Of a stretch of DNA of 64,000 nucleotides, positions 26,101-35,480 are shown piece after piece. Where the stretch lies: contig NZ_JALLIY010000001.1 of assembly GCF_023242315.1 (NCBI RefSeq), positions 515,401-579,400 on the forward strand, written 5' to 3'. A program made the position numbers and the translations under genes. How positions within the stretch are numbered: position 1 is the first letter of the stretch; every line of letters starts with the position of its first letter. The stretch comes from Pseudomonas sp. MWU13-2105. Its GTDB lineage: Bacteria; Pseudomonadota; Gammaproteobacteria; Pseudomonadales; Pseudomonadaceae. Under the pieces are notes generated by a model. It did no database searches. It saw only the letters and a list, made by a program, of their open reading frames with translations, and was not told where the DNA came from.

Positions 26101-27036
26101 ATGTCAGCCACGTTGCGCCATATCGAAGTGTTCCGGGCCGTGATGACTTGCGGCAGTGTGACGGGAGCCGCGGCCATGTTGCATACCTCCCAGCCGACGG
26201 TCAGTCGCGAATTGGCGCGTTTTGAACAACTCACCCAACTCAAATTGTTTGACCGCGTGCGCGGCCGCCTGCGACCGACGGCACAAGCACTCTCGCTATT
26301 CGAGGAGGTACAACGTGCCTACTTCGGGCTGGGGCGGATTCTCAACACCGCGGCGTCATTGCGGGAGTTCGAGCAGGGCCAACTGTCCATTGCCTGCCTG
26401 CCGGTGTTCTCGCAATCCTTGCTGCCCAGGGCATGCCAGCGTTTCGTTACGCAATTCCCCAAGGCGAGCATAAGCATCACGCCGCAAGAATCGCCGTTGC
26501 TGGAGGAGTGGCTGTCGGCCCAGCGCTACGACCTGGGGCTGACCGAAGTGGCCAATGCGCCGCCGGGGACAGAGCTGTCGCCCTTGATGACGGTGGATGA
26601 AGTCTGCGTCCTGCCGAGCGGCCATCCACTTCTGGAAAAACCGCGGCTGGCACCTGAAGACTTTGCCGCAAAACCCTTCATCAGCCTGTCCAGCCTCGAT
26701 AGCTACAGGCAGCAGATCGACGAGATCTTCCGCCAAGCCCAGGTAGAGCGGCACATGGTGCTGGATACCCACAGTGCCGCTTCGGTCTGTGCCATGGTTC
26801 GCGAGCGTGTCGGCCTGGCCATCGTCAACCCGCTGACAGCCCTGGACTTTCTCGGACAAGGCCTGGAGATCCGTCCGTTCAGCGTTTCGATCCCCTTTAC
26901 CGTCAGCCTGATCAGACCTTTGCATCGCCCGGCCTCCAGGCTGGTCAGCCTGTTCGAGGACGCGTTGCGCGAACAGGCTTCACTGGTTGTCACCCGACTG
27001 GCGGCGATCAGTGCTCATTCAAGGGCGAACTTGTAG
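26101..27036 (+). CDS. lysR: LysR, activator of lysA
   Basis: This 311-residue LysR-type regulator has the same length as E. coli LysR. The sequence is strikingly similar to remembered E. coli LysR: LRHIEVFRAVMTCGSVTGAA, LHTSQPTVSRELARFEQL, LSIACLPVFSQSLLPRACQ, and THSAASVCAMVRERVGLAIV. It is divergent from lysA, and the 154-base gap would carry the activator binding site. The start at 26101 is preferred for matching the family N-terminus; an in-frame ATG at 26071 is possible. Confidence 0.93.
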   Translation: MSATLRHIEVFRAVMTCGSVTGAAAMLHTSQPTVSRELARFEQLTQLKLFDRVRGRLRPTAQALSLFEEVQRAYFGLGRILNTAASLREFEQGQLSIACLPVFSQSLLPRACQRFVTQFPKASISITPQESPLLEEWLSAQRYDLGLTEVANAPPGTELSPLMTVDEVCVLPSGHPLLEKPRLAPEDFAAKPFISLSSLDSYRQQIDEIFRQAQVERHMVLDTHSAASVCAMVRERVGLAIVNPLTALDFLGQGLEIRPFSVSIPFTVSLIRPLHRPASRLVSLFEDALREQASLVVTRLAAISAHSRANL

Positions 27037-27080
27037 ACTCCAGGCATTGCGGCTCTTACTGGTGACAAGGACGTACGAAA

Positions 27081-27287
27081 TTGCTCGATATACTAACCGA
27101 CGTTATTTTTCAGGCTATTTGCTTTCCCGTCGGCTGGCCCGTCGTGAAACTGCTCACACGAGGTAAATATCCGGCAAAGGATTCATGGTTCGCTGGCACA
27201 CCGTAATCCGAGTGGACCGCTGCGGTGGGAGCCGCTGTTCTGGTGATCGCCATGATGGCGGCCCTGAAACAGTTTGTTTTCCTATAG
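27081..27287 (+). pseudogene. Small membrane protein gene interrupted by an in-frame TAA
   Basis: A TTG at 27081 with AAGGA nine bases upstream opens a frame reading MLDILTDVIFQAICFPVGWP, then VVKLLTRGKYPAKDSWFAGTP. It meets TAA at 27204-27206 after 41 codons. Reading on in the same frame gives SEWTAAVGAAVLVIAMMAAL and ends at TAG 27285-27287, adding a second membrane helix. The continuous frame, the hydropathy (two helices) and the strong ribosome-binding site suggest a small two-helix protein broken by one nonsense change (TAC or TAT to TAA). Confidence 0.6.
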
Positions 27288-27368
27288 TTTGCGGGGGACT
27301 AACGCCGGAACTGGGTGTCAGCCGTTTTTTAACACCAGATCCATAGCCCCCCCGCGGTCACGCAACGA

Positions 27369-27800
27369 TCAGAGATGAAAGGCCTGCCGCCCCACCAACA
27401 ACCATTTGCCGTGCTGCTTCTGCCAGACCTGGAAGTTTTCGATTTCAGTAGGCACCAGTTCGCTGCCCTTGATCGCCTGTCCCGAAAAATGATGGCGGAC
27501 GAACGCCACATCGCCTGACAGGGTAATGGTCTGGTTCTGCATCTGCAGGGTCTTGAAGGCACTTTTGCCTGATTCGATATCGCCGATAAAGTCTTTCTTG
27601 CCCTGCACCTTCCCGCTGGAATGCCCGTAGGTCAGGCTCTCGGCGGTCAACGCGTTCAACTCGGGAATGTCCCTGTTCAACATCGCCAGGGTCAGATGGT
27701 CCACCGCATCGGCCACGGCCTTCTCTCCCGCCGAAGGGGCGGCGGTTACATAGCCACTGAAGAGGCACAGGAAACCGATAAGCACTTTGATTTTTTTCAT
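27369..27800 (-). CDS. Secreted SnoaL/DUF4440-like (NTF2-fold) protein
   Basis: From the ATG at 27800 this is 143 residues. A signal peptide (MKKIKVLIGFLCLFSGYVTA) is followed by a small alpha-plus-beta domain: ADAVDHLTLAMLNRDIPELN, LTYGHSSGKVQGKKDFIGDI, VAFVRHHFSGQAIKGSE, QVWQKQHGKWLLVGRQAF. The pattern matches DUF4440/NTF2-like proteins. Earlier in-frame starts (to 28028) lack ribosome-binding sites; AAGGAAATG supports 27800. No function can be assigned; a periplasmic ligand-binding or hydrolase-like role is possible. Confidence 0.78.
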   Translation of the reverse strand: MKKIKVLIGFLCLFSGYVTAAPSAGEKAVADAVDHLTLAMLNRDIPELNALTAESLTYGHSSGKVQGKKDFIGDIESGKSAFKTLQMQNQTITLSGDVAFVRHHFSGQAIKGSELVPTEIENFQVWQKQHGKWLLVGRQAFHL

Positions 27801-28097
27801 GAAGCATTTCCTTGTTGTTATGGGGAACGCAGACCTTGCAGCCGCTATCAGGAACCGCGGCGAGTTCCCAGGGGCGGTTTGAGCCGCAGCGGCATCGTCA
27901 CAGACCATATCGTCAGTCATCGTACAACACAACAGGCTTTTGCTGGACAAGCAGACAGGCGGCACTACCAAGGCACGCAATGCCACGCCCCATTGACAGC
28001 TACACTGCAACATACGGCCGCCTATCATTCGTTCAATTGATAGTAACCATCAAGGAATGCAAGTTTTGTTTTTCTGTCAAAGGAGGAGGATAGCGTT
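27801..28097. other. Divergent intergenic region
   Basis: This stretch separates the leftward secreted gene from a rightward leader and periplasmic protein. It contains no convincing gene. An AGGAGGAGG ribosome-binding site ends it on the right. Confidence 0.5.
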
Positions 28098-28133
28098 ATG
28101 CCGAACCGACTTCAGAAGGAAAACGCGCGATGA
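28098..28133 (+). CDS. Candidate leader peptide, 11 residues
   Basis: An AGGAGGAGG site stands 8 bases before ATG 28098, encoding MPNRLQKENAR and a TGA at 28131-28133. The A at 28130 and the TG of the stop form the ATG of the next gene, an ATGA overlap. This is the arrangement expected of a translationally coupled leader, and the strong Shine-Dalgarno is otherwise unexplained because the downstream gene's own site is weaker (AGAAGGAAAAC). Confidence 0.45.
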   Translation: MPNRLQKENAR

Positions 28134-28801
28134 GAATTTCTACCTTGCTGGCTCTTGTCGCCGTATTGACCGGTGGTTTCATCGCCACCGCCCCAGCCTA
28201 CGCGGCTGACGATCAAGCCTGCCATTTCCTGCCGGTGGCCGACAGCGCCGCCAGCTTGAAACATGCCCAGTCGGTCGGGGTGCTCTACAGCGAAAATACT
28301 GTCAGTACGCTTGAGTACCTTGAGCGCTATCACAGCGTTGCGTTGAACGGCGCGAAGAATGCCGCTCTGGACCCGCGCATCAGCGAGGCGTTCGTCAACA
28401 GTTCCGATCCGAAACTGGCCATCGACTGGCTCATGGCTTCGCTGCAGAAACAGTTCACCTCGGTGACCGTCTACGACAACCTTGATGCACTGGTGAAGGC
28501 CCGTCCTGACGTGGTGGTGATGCTCGACACCTACAGCCGCCTGGTGACCAAACGCAACAGCCAGTTCGAAGCGCGCTTCGTCGCCACGTTCTACGATTCG
28601 AACCTGCAATACATCGGCAAGGCCGAAGGTTTCGGTGGCAAGGAGCTGCCGTCGATCTGGGTCCATGGCAAGGCCGCGCCGGAGATTGCCGCGCAAATCA
28701 ACCAGCAACGCGACTTGCAGGTCAACGCCCTGAAGCAGTTCGATACCTCGCTCAGGGCGCTGGTCACCTCGGGTGAGACCGACCGCGTCGCCACCAACTG
28801 A
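28130..28801 (+). CDS. Periplasmic protein of unknown function
   Basis: This 223-residue protein has a clear signal peptide (MRISTLLALVAVLTGGFIAT, then APAYA before ADDQ) and a soluble alpha/beta body. Readable motifs are VGVLYSENTVSTLEYLERYH and VVVMLDTYSRLVTKRNSQF. A predicted Asp-Thr-Tyr strand-end (LDTYSRL) and a cysteine at the mature N-terminus region (QACHFLP) are visible. I do not recognise the family. It may be translated from a coupled leader. Confidence 0.75.
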   Translation: MRISTLLALVAVLTGGFIATAPAYAADDQACHFLPVADSAASLKHAQSVGVLYSENTVSTLEYLERYHSVALNGAKNAALDPRISEAFVNSSDPKLAIDWLMASLQKQFTSVTVYDNLDALVKARPDVVVMLDTYSRLVTKRNSQFEARFVATFYDSNLQYIGKAEGFGGKELPSIWVHGKAAPEIAAQINQQRDLQVNALKQFDTSLRALVTSGETDRVATN

Positions 28802-29190
28802 TTCCGCACATCGCCAGGGGAGCCAGCCAGGTTCCCCTTCGCTTTTCTACTCGCCCGCCAGGCAATATCCCCGCACTGGAAGTCCTCTGCCGATAATGGG
28901 ATAGAAGGTTGTTGGCGTCAGTGCGAGTGCCTTCGAACACTAGTCGACGAAACATTAAGATTCGCATTTGAGAACACAAGCGATATGTATACGAAACAAA
29001 TTTTCAATCGCCCTGATTATTTAAATAGCCTGTGTATCCCTCCCAACTTTTAAGTATGCTTTGTCCCTTGTTCATGCCTGTTTCAAGGCGAACGCCAATG
29101 ATTGTCGATCACATCAAAACAGCCACTTAATTAGCCGGAACGCCTTGAGTGCCGTGAGCTGATAGTCATTTGTGAATAATGGAAAAGCCT
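28802..29190. other. Intergenic region
   Basis: About 390 bases without a convincing gene. The first part holds a GGGGA/TCCCC hairpin just after the preceding stop; the second part is AT-rich and probably carries the promoter of the CDF gene. Nothing else stands out. Confidence 0.5.
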
Positions 29191-30150
29191 ATGATCAACG
29201 ATGAAAAGTTCTCCGAAGATTCCGAGGACCAATACTGCACTCCCGCCGAACGAGCGACTGCGGCTTCCCGTTGCACCTGGGCGAGCGTGGCCGTCAATCT
29301 GGCGCTGTCCTGCACCCAGATCGTCGTGGGTATCCTGTCGAAGTCCCAGGGCCTGATCGCCGACGGTATTCACTCGCTGTCGGACTTGATTGCCGACTTT
29401 GTGGTGTTGTTCGCCAGCCACAAGAGCAAGCAGGACGCCGACGACGGCCATCCGTATGGGCACCTGCGCTTTGAAACCGCCGCCTCGATGATCCTCGGCC
29501 TGCTGCTGCTGGCCGTGGGCATCGGCATGATCGGTTCGGCCGTGCTCAAGCTGCAAACCCCGGAGTCCATCCAGACGGTGCATATGACGGCCTTGTGGGT
29601 AGCGGGCGCCGCGTTGCTGACCAAGGAACTGTTGTTTCGCTACATGCTCACCGTGGCGAAGAAGGTGAAATCGAGCCTGTTGATCGCCAACGCCTGGCAT
29701 GCACGCTCGGATGCGGCCTCGTCGCTGGTGGTCGGTATCGGTATTGTCGGCAACCTGGCGGGCTATCCGATTCTCGACCCGATTGCCGCGCTGGTGGTCG
29801 GTGGCATGATTGCCAGGATGGGCTGGTCGTTCGGCTGGAACGCCTTGAATGACCTGATGGACAGCGCCGCCGATGAAGAAGAGGTGGCCTCCATTCGCAC
29901 CACGCTCCTGGAAACCCCCGGCATCAAGGGCGTGCACGATGTACGCACGCGCAAAATGGGCGATATGCTCGCGGTCGATGCGCATATCGAAGTGGAAGCT
30001 TCGATTTCCGTCGAGGAGGGCCACGCGATTGCCGTGGCCGCGCGGGAAAATGTCATGCTGCGTCATCGGGTCCTGAACCTGATGACGCACATTGACCCCT
30101 GGCATCGACCGGACCTGGACCATCTCGACCCGTCCCGCTCCGGAGCCTGA
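29191..30150 (+). CDS. Cation diffusion facilitator (Zn/Co/Cd-type metal exporter)
   Basis: This 319-residue, six-helix CDF protein has the metal-site pairs GIHSLSDLIADF and AWHARSDAASS (HxxxD in helices 2 and 5) and a C-terminal cytoplasmic domain (GVHDVRTRKMGDMLAVDAHIEVE). The His-Asp pairs fit zinc transport. Start 29191 is chosen over ATG 29179 because GGAAAAG is well placed before it. It ends at a shared terminator facing ddlA. Confidence 0.9.
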   Translation: MINDEKFSEDSEDQYCTPAERATAASRCTWASVAVNLALSCTQIVVGILSKSQGLIADGIHSLSDLIADFVVLFASHKSKQDADDGHPYGHLRFETAASMILGLLLLAVGIGMIGSAVLKLQTPESIQTVHMTALWVAGAALLTKELLFRYMLTVAKKVKSSLLIANAWHARSDAASSLVVGIGIVGNLAGYPILDPIAALVVGGMIARMGWSFGWNALNDLMDSAADEEEVASIRTTLLETPGIKGVHDVRTRKMGDMLAVDAHIEVEASISVEEGHAIAVAARENVMLRHRVLNLMTHIDPWHRPDLDHLDPSRSGA

Positions 30151-30177
30151 AACCCAGGCTCTTCCAAGCGTTTACCA

Positions 30178-30210
30178 GGCCCGAAGCGCGCGAAGCGGCT
30201 GCGGGCCTTT
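30178..30210. terminator. Terminator between the CDF and ddl genes
   Basis: GGCCCG (30178-30183) and CGGGCC (30202-30207) flank a loop with GAAGCG repeats, followed by TTTT on the plus strand. It separates two convergent genes; a minus-strand T-run is not evident. Confidence 0.7.
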
Positions 30211-31304
30211 TAGCGACTGTTCTTCAGATTCTTGCGCAGCGCATGCCGCTCCAGCGCCAGTTCGATCAGGCGGCTGACCAGTTCGCTGTAACTCATCCCC
30301 GCCGCCTGCCAGAGCTTGGGGTACATGCTGATGCGGGTAAAACCGGGCAGTGAGTTGACCTCGTTGATCAGCACTTCGCCGTCCGCGGTAAGAAACACAT
30401 CGACCCGCGCCAATCCGGAACAGCCCAACACCAGGAAGGCTTCGATGGCCTGTGCGCGAATGCGCTCACTGTCCTGTTCGCTGAGCGCCGCCGGCACCAC
30501 GACTTCGGCGGCCTGCTCATCAATGTACTTGCTGTCGTAGGAGTAGAAGCCGCTGCGCACGACGATCTCTCCACAACCGCTGGCAATCGGCTGGTCGTTG
30601 CCGAGGATCGCGCATTCGATCTCCCGCCCGCTGACCGCCGATTCGATCAGGACCTTTTCGTCGAAGTCCAGCGCCAAGGCCAGCGCGGCCTGGTACTCCT
30701 CGGCCGTCTCGACCTTGCTCACCCCCACCGAAGAGCCCTGGTTCGCCGGCTTGATGAACAGCGGCAGGCCCAACTTTGCCTGTGCGGCCTCGAAGCCGAG
30801 CCTCGCGGCGGTGGCCCGGTTCACAGTGATAAAGGGTGTCACCGCCAGCCCGGCATCGCGCAGCAGACGCTTGCTCACGTCCTTGTCCATGCACACCGCC
30901 GAGCCGAGCACATCGGAGCCGACAAAAGGCAGGTCAGTCATGCGCAGCAAGCCTTGCAGGCAGCCGTCTTCGCCAAGGGTGCCGTGGACGATGGGGAAGA
31001 TCACATCGACCTGCTCCAGCAGTGCCTGGCTGCTGGTGTCCACCAACTGCTGGCTGGACTTGCCGGGGACCACGGCCAGTTCGCGATTGGATTGGTTCAA
31101 GGCGATAAGCGCAGGATTCTCGGCATTGATCAGGTAGTTGGAACTGTCGTTGAGGTGCCAGCGCCCCTGCTTGTCGATGCCGATCAGGATCGGCTCGAAA
31201 CGCTCGCGGTCCAGCGCATCGACCACATTACGCGCCGATTGCAACGACACTTCGTGCTCGGCCCCCAAGCCACCGAAAATAATCCCGACTCGCAACTTGC
31301 CCAT
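30210..31304 (-). CDS. ddlA: D-alanine--D-alanine ligase
   Basis: This ATP-grasp ligase of 364 residues makes D-Ala-D-Ala for peptidoglycan. It starts [20 protein letters not shown] and contains [36 protein letters not shown] (ATP grasp), GREIECAIL and [20 protein letters not shown] (metal-binding). The length and KSSQQL insertion fit the DdlA group, separate from the ddlB copy usual in the dcw cluster. The name ddlA is by similarity. Confidence 0.93.
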   Translation of the reverse strand: MGKLRVGIIFGGLGAEHEVSLQSARNVVDALDRERFEPILIGIDKQGRWHLNDSSNYLINAENPALIALNQSNRELAVVPGKSSQQLVDTSSQALLEQVDVIFPIVHGTLGEDGCLQGLLRMTDLPFVGSDVLGSAVCMDKDVSKRLLRDAGLAVTPFITVNRATAARLGFEAAQAKLGLPLFIKPANQGSSVGVSKVETAEEYQAALALALDFDEKVLIESAVSGREIECAILGNDQPIASGCGEIVVRSGFYSYDSKYIDEQAAEVVVPAALSEQDSERIRAQAIEAFLVLGCSGLARVDVFLTADGEVLINEVNSLPGFTRISMYPKLWQAAGMSYSELVSRLIELALERHALRKNLKNSR

Positions 31305-31547
31305 CTTCCGACCTCGTGTCCAAATCTGTGTTCCAGGGGGATTCCCTCTGTGCGCAGATTATTCGCAAGGCGGCAATTTGGCATCCCCTGATTGGTAATT
31401 TCTTGAACACCCCAGCCCGGCAGGAACTGGCTTGCCGACGATTGCGCGGCACGATGCAGCGCGGCTATTGCAGGTCATTACGATGCACCGCGCACCACGG
31501 CTATCGCCGGCAATCGAGCGGCGAGCGGCGCGCCGGCAGGACTCGCC

Positions 31548-32000
31548 TTACTCGTTTTTCCAGTTCAAATTCACCGTCTGGCTGGCCTCCCCATCGAGGA
31601 CGACACCCTGCCTTTCTTCGTGACCATCACGCCGGCTGACCACCTCGTATTTGCCAGCAGGCAACTTGACGTACACCAGCGGCCCGACCTGGCTCAATGA
31701 CAGTACCGACTCGCCCCCGGCCTTGTGGATCGTGATGTCGACATCGGGCACATATTCCCCTTTGGGGCCCGCGCTCAGGACAATATGCAGGTTATAACCA
31801 CTGGTATGAAGCAATGCCTGGGTTTCATCTTCGCCGATCCCCCCCGTCAGGTAAGACACGCCGTTCTGGGTTTGCGGCGCTAACCGCACCGCCTCCTGGT
31901 TGATCGGTGCACTCTCACCTGCCGCCCAGACAGCCGGGGACGCCGCCAACAGCACCAGGCCAGGCAAGGCGCAGAGCAAAACAGCACGCATGGAGATCAT
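31548..32000 (-). CDS. Secreted carboxypeptidase-regulatory-like (beta-sandwich) protein
   Basis: From ATG 32000 this is 150 residues: signal peptide (MISMRAVLLCALPGLVLLAA) and a C-terminal segment (VDITIHKAGGESVLSLSQVG, KLPAGKYEVVSRRDGHEERQ) typical of CarboxypepD_reg-like folds. GGGAG precedes the start; an in-frame extension to 32039 is less supported. Such small periplasmic proteins are common in Pseudomonas; function unknown. Confidence 0.72.
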   Translation of the reverse strand: MISMRAVLLCALPGLVLLAASPAVWAAGESAPINQEAVRLAPQTQNGVSYLTGGIGEDETQALLHTSGYNLHIVLSAGPKGEYVPDVDITIHKAGGESVLSLSQVGPLVYVKLPAGKYEVVSRRDGHEERQGVVLDGEASQTVNLNWKNE

Positions 32001-32289
32001 GATGAACACTCCCTGGCTCCCGTGGAGCCTGAGTCTCATCCGTCAGGTTGGATTGGCGCCTGATTTCATTCGGCAGGCAGGCGTGGGCGCCTGGATGGCA
32101 AGTGCGCTGCGCGGACGAGGGGGATTTCACTTTGCAGCGAATGCGCTCTTTTGAGTCTAGTTCAGAGCGGCAACCTGCTTAGATCAATTTCAGCTCGGGT
32201 CGAGAGCGGATAACACTACCCGTCGCCAAACGCCCTGATGAAAGCGCCCGATGGACGACACCGGGCGGGCTCAGGCCGAGCGGGGGGAC
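32001..32289. other. Intergenic region
   Basis: About 290 bases between a leftward secreted gene and the DyP gene's stop. A GCCCG/CGGGC hairpin near 32246-32265 could end the DyP-side transcription. Nothing else is seen. Confidence 0.4.
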
Positions 32290-33159
32290 TCAAGCGCCGC
32301 TCAGGGCACTCAGATCCAGGCGTCCTTCGCTCAATGGCGGGCACCAGTAGTAGCCGCCGGTAATCGGCCGGCTGAAACGATACAAACCGTCGACGATGCC
32401 ATCGTCCAGGCCGCTCATGCGCCGCAGCTGTGCCTCGAAGGCCGCAAAGGAATGACCGAACGCCAGGAACATCAGGCCGGCACCCTGCTCGTTCGACCAG
32501 GGCATCGAGCGACGCACCACGAAGGCCTCCGGGGCAAAGCTCTCCTGGGCGGTACGTTTGACGTGGGCGGACTCCGGCGCATCGTCCAGTTCCTCATTGT
32601 CGCTCTTGCGCCGCCCCATGATGTTGTCCTGCTCATGGGCTGGCAGCGCGGCGAAACCGTCCAGGTCATGCTGCCACTGCTGGATCGCGGCAAAGCTGCC
32701 GCCGTCCGCGGCGATCCCGGCCGCGACGGCGGCTTCGTCCAGCGGGTTCTCGGTGCCGTCCTCATAACCGGTCAGGTCGTGGCCGCTCTTGTGTCGGAAC
32801 GCCTCGGTCATCTGCACCAACTTCAGGGCCGGCGCCAGCGCCTGCTCCAGCGCACGACTGCGGAGCAACAACTCGCCACGGTCCTCACCATGCAACCAGC
32901 ACCACAGCGCATGCTGGGTCGACGGATTATCCACCCCCGCGCCAGTGATCACGGGAAAGGCCCGCAGCCCTTGGACATGAGCGCCCAGCGCCTGCACCAG
33001 CGACTCGCCAAAACCGACCACGGCGTGCTTTACATCCACCAGCCGGGTGAGATTGTCGAGTGCAGCCGGCAAGGCTTCGGCGGACTCAAGGGCGAAGAAC
33101 AGGTGGCGCGCCTGCAAGGGCACAGGCTTGGCAAGAATGCCGGGCTGGTAGTGGCTCAT
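32290..33159 (-). CDS. Dyp-type haem peroxidase
   Basis: This is a 289-residue DyP-family peroxidase (YfeX-like size). Catalytic Asp134 is in the motif GYEDGTENP; the haem-ligand His199 is in ESAHVKRT; the distal Arg pair (Arg216/Arg217) is in FVVRRSMPW; GLMFLAFGHSFAAFEAQL follows. There is no signal peptide. The gene stands alone, with no encapsulin gene near. The substrate is unknown. Confidence 0.92.
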   Translation of the reverse strand: MSHYQPGILAKPVPLQARHLFFALESAEALPAALDNLTRLVDVKHAVVGFGESLVQALGAHVQGLRAFPVITGAGVDNPSTQHALWCWLHGEDRGELLLRSRALEQALAPALKLVQMTEAFRHKSGHDLTGYEDGTENPLDEAAVAAGIAADGGSFAAIQQWQHDLDGFAALPAHEQDNIMGRRKSDNEELDDAPESAHVKRTAQESFAPEAFVVRRSMPWSNEQGAGLMFLAFGHSFAAFEAQLRRMSGLDDGIVDGLYRFSRPITGGYYWCPPLSEGRLDLSALSGA

Positions 33160-33233
33160 AGGAACTCCTTCGGGAAAGCCCGGAGTTTACCTTTGTTGCG
33201 CCCGCTACGCTTGCAACAGGGGCGAGACCCGCC

Positions 33234-34865
33234 TCAGAGCTTGTGGGTCACGTAGCGACCACGCCCGGTTTTCTTGGCCTGGTACATGACGCGATCCGCG
33301 GTCAGCAGCAACGCATCGGCGGAGCTTTCGCCGCTGCCCAGGGCGATACCGATCGAGACGCCCAACTGGCAAACCGTACCGGCAATGAGAAAAGGCATGC
33401 TCAGCGCAGCAATGCACTTGGTGGCCACGGTGCTCACGGTTTCTTCGGCATCGGCGCCAAGATCGCTCAGCAGGACCACGAACTCATCGCCGCCAATGCG
33501 CGCCAGGGTGTCGCCGCCCCGCACAACGGCGCCAAAGCGCTTCGCCACTTGACGCAACACCTCGTCACCGGCCTCGTGTCCGAGGGTGTCATTGATCCGC
33601 TTGAAGCCATCGAGGTCCATGAACAACAAACCGACCTGCGTACCTTTGCGCTGGGCCTGGGCCAACACCTGGCGCAGGCGGCCAGAGAGGTGATGCCGGT
33701 TGGGCAAGCCGGTCAGGGTGTCGTGATGAGCGATTTTTTCGAGCTCCGCCTGTTTCTCGTTGAGCTTGAGCAACAAGCGATTGAACGCCGAGATCAAGTG
33801 ACCGACTTCATCGTTACGCACCACCGGCAAGGGCGCATGCGGCAGTTCGTCGCGGGTCATGCAGTCCGCCTGCGCGGCGGCCTGGAACAGCGGACGAAAG
33901 ACAAAGTACATGACGATGGAACAGATGATGCCGAACAGAAAAATCGAGGAGATCGCACCTTTGATCAAGAAACGCTGGGTTCGCTCAACGGTTGAAAACG
34001 CCTCATGGCCCGGCAGGCTGGCGACAATGAACCAGCCCATACTGGGGACGGAAACCATGGCGCGGACCTCTTCCCGGCCCTCGCCGTTGACTGTTATCCC
34101 GGTCCCGCGAAAACCCGCCATGGCCCGGTCCTGCAGGACATCGAGGCCAGGTGGCGAGGTCGGCTGGAGGCCCATCCCAAACCGGGAGGATTCGATCCGC
34201 AAGCGACTTTCCGGGAAAACCAGCTGGAACTCCCCGCTAGTGGTTCCCCCACGGCTCTGCAGCAAGGAATCAAGAAACCCGGGGGCCGACAGTGCCATCA
34301 TGCCAACAAGGACGCCCCGCACCTCACCCGCCGCATTCCTGATAGGCGCGGAGATCGGCAGCATCGGTTCGGCATTGACCCGGCCCTCGATCGGCTGGCC
34401 GAAAAACAATTTACCGGCCAACCCGGCTTGAACATAATCACGATCCGTATAGTCGGTATCGGACGGCGCCTTCGGATCGGGGTAGCCCGCTACCCGCTTG
34501 CCACTGGCGTCGACGATGAAAACATCGATCGCGAGCAGGGCCTGGTAGGGTGAACGCTCTTTCAGCCAGACTCGCAGTTGTTCCGGCCGGGCCAGTAAGT
34601 CGAGGGGCACGCTGGCCGCGAGGCGCTCGATCAAGAGCCGACGCCGAATGACCTTGCTATCGACATCGTGCGCGACATAAGTCGCCAACGCCAACTGTTG
34701 GCCCTCCACGACGGCGCTCAGGTCCTCGCGCAGAAAGTTGGTCAACACGTAATAACGCACGATAGCGCCAGACACGACAATGCACAGCGCTAACACCAGC
34801 AATCGGGTCAATACGCTGTTGTAGATTCGGGCGAAGGTCAAAACTGCATGATGTTCTTTTGACAT
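33234..34865 (-). CDS. Membrane diguanylate cyclase (GGDEF)
   Basis: This 543-residue protein makes cyclic-di-GMP. Transmembrane helices lie near residues 18-41 and 302-323, flanking a periplasmic Cache-type sensor (VDASGKRVAGYPDPKAPSDT). A HAMP-like linker follows, then a GGDEF domain from about 380 with the intact active motif at 458-462 and the I-site RGGD at 449-452, so product inhibition is expected. No EAL domain is present. Start 34865 (MSKEHH) is preferred over in-frame upstream codons. Confidence 0.92.
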   Translation of the reverse strand: MSKEHHAVLTFARIYNSVLTRLLVLALCIVVSGAIVRYYVLTNFLREDLSAVVEGQQLALATYVAHDVDSKVIRRRLLIERLAASVPLDLLARPEQLRVWLKERSPYQALLAIDVFIVDASGKRVAGYPDPKAPSDTDYTDRDYVQAGLAGKLFFGQPIEGRVNAEPMLPISAPIRNAAGEVRGVLVGMMALSAPGFLDSLLQSRGGTTSGEFQLVFPESRLRIESSRFGMGLQPTSPPGLDVLQDRAMAGFRGTGITVNGEGREEVRAMVSVPSMGWFIVASLPGHEAFSTVERTQRFLIKGAISSIFLFGIICSIVMYFVFRPLFQAAAQADCMTRDELPHAPLPVVRNDEVGHLISAFNRLLLKLNEKQAELEKIAHHDTLTGLPNRHHLSGRLRQVLAQAQRKGTQVGLLFMDLDGFKRINDTLGHEAGDEVLRQVAKRFGAVVRGGDTLARIGGDEFVVLLSDLGADAEETVSTVATKCIAALSMPFLIAGTVCQLGVSIGIALGSGESSADALLLTADRVMYQAKKTGRGRYVTHKL

Positions 34866-35000
34866 TATCGAAGTGTAACCGACGACATTGCACTTTTCGC
34901 TATTTTCCCCAACGCTGCGCAAACCTCGTAGCAAGGCCTAGCGCGGGCCGGATCGTGCTTGGCCCGCACGCACTGAACCTCTCTTGTCAGGAGCTGGACC

Positions 35001-35480
35001 ATGTCAGACACCAGAAACGCCTCATTCGATGCCATTGCCCGGGAACTCGGCTACAGCTTCGACGGTGAAATGAAGATCGGCGGCAATTACGTTCCGGCGG
35101 TGCGCAACGATCTTGAAGTGTATGTCAGCGGGCAGATTCCGCGCGTCGACAATACCGTGATGGTGACCGGCCGGGTCGGCGCCGAGACCACACTGGAGCG
35201 GGCACGCCACGGGGCGCAGATCAGCACCATGCGCGCCCTGGCAATTTTGCGGCAGTTGCTCGACGGCGACCTGGGACAGATCAGGAAAGTCTTGCGTATC
35301 AATGTGTATGTGCAGAGCGCGGCGGACTTCACGCAACAGAGTGAAGTCGCCGACGGCGCGTCCGAGGTGTTGTATTCGGTATTCGGCGAAGCCGGGGTGC
35401 ATACACGAACCTCGGTCGGGGTGTTCCAACTGCCGAAAAACGCCTCGGTCGAGGTGGATATGGTGGTGGCGCTCAATTAG
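35001..35480 (+). CDS. RidA/YjgF-family protein
   Basis: This 159-residue protein has the Rid-fold blocks [16 protein letters not shown] and [20 protein letters not shown], then [20 protein letters not shown] and [20 protein letters not shown]. The final Arg of HTRTSVG is the substrate-carboxylate-binding Arg of RidA. It is longer than RidA (about 130), as in the Rid subgroups with an extended N-terminus. The stop overlaps the stop of the convergent chemoreceptor gene by eight bases. AGGAGCTGG precedes the ATG. Confidence 0.87.
   Translation: MSDTRNASFDAIARELGYSFDGEMKIGGNYVPAVRNDLEVYVSGQIPRVDNTVMVTGRVGAETTLERARHGAQISTMRALAILRQLLDGDLGQIRKVLRINVYVQSAADFTQQSEVADGASEVLYSVFGEAGVHTRTSVGVFQLPKNASVEVDMVVALN

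Noticed and set aside
33234..34865. A dual GGDEF-EAL protein
   Set aside because: The sequence ends right after the GGDEF domain; no EAL motif is present.
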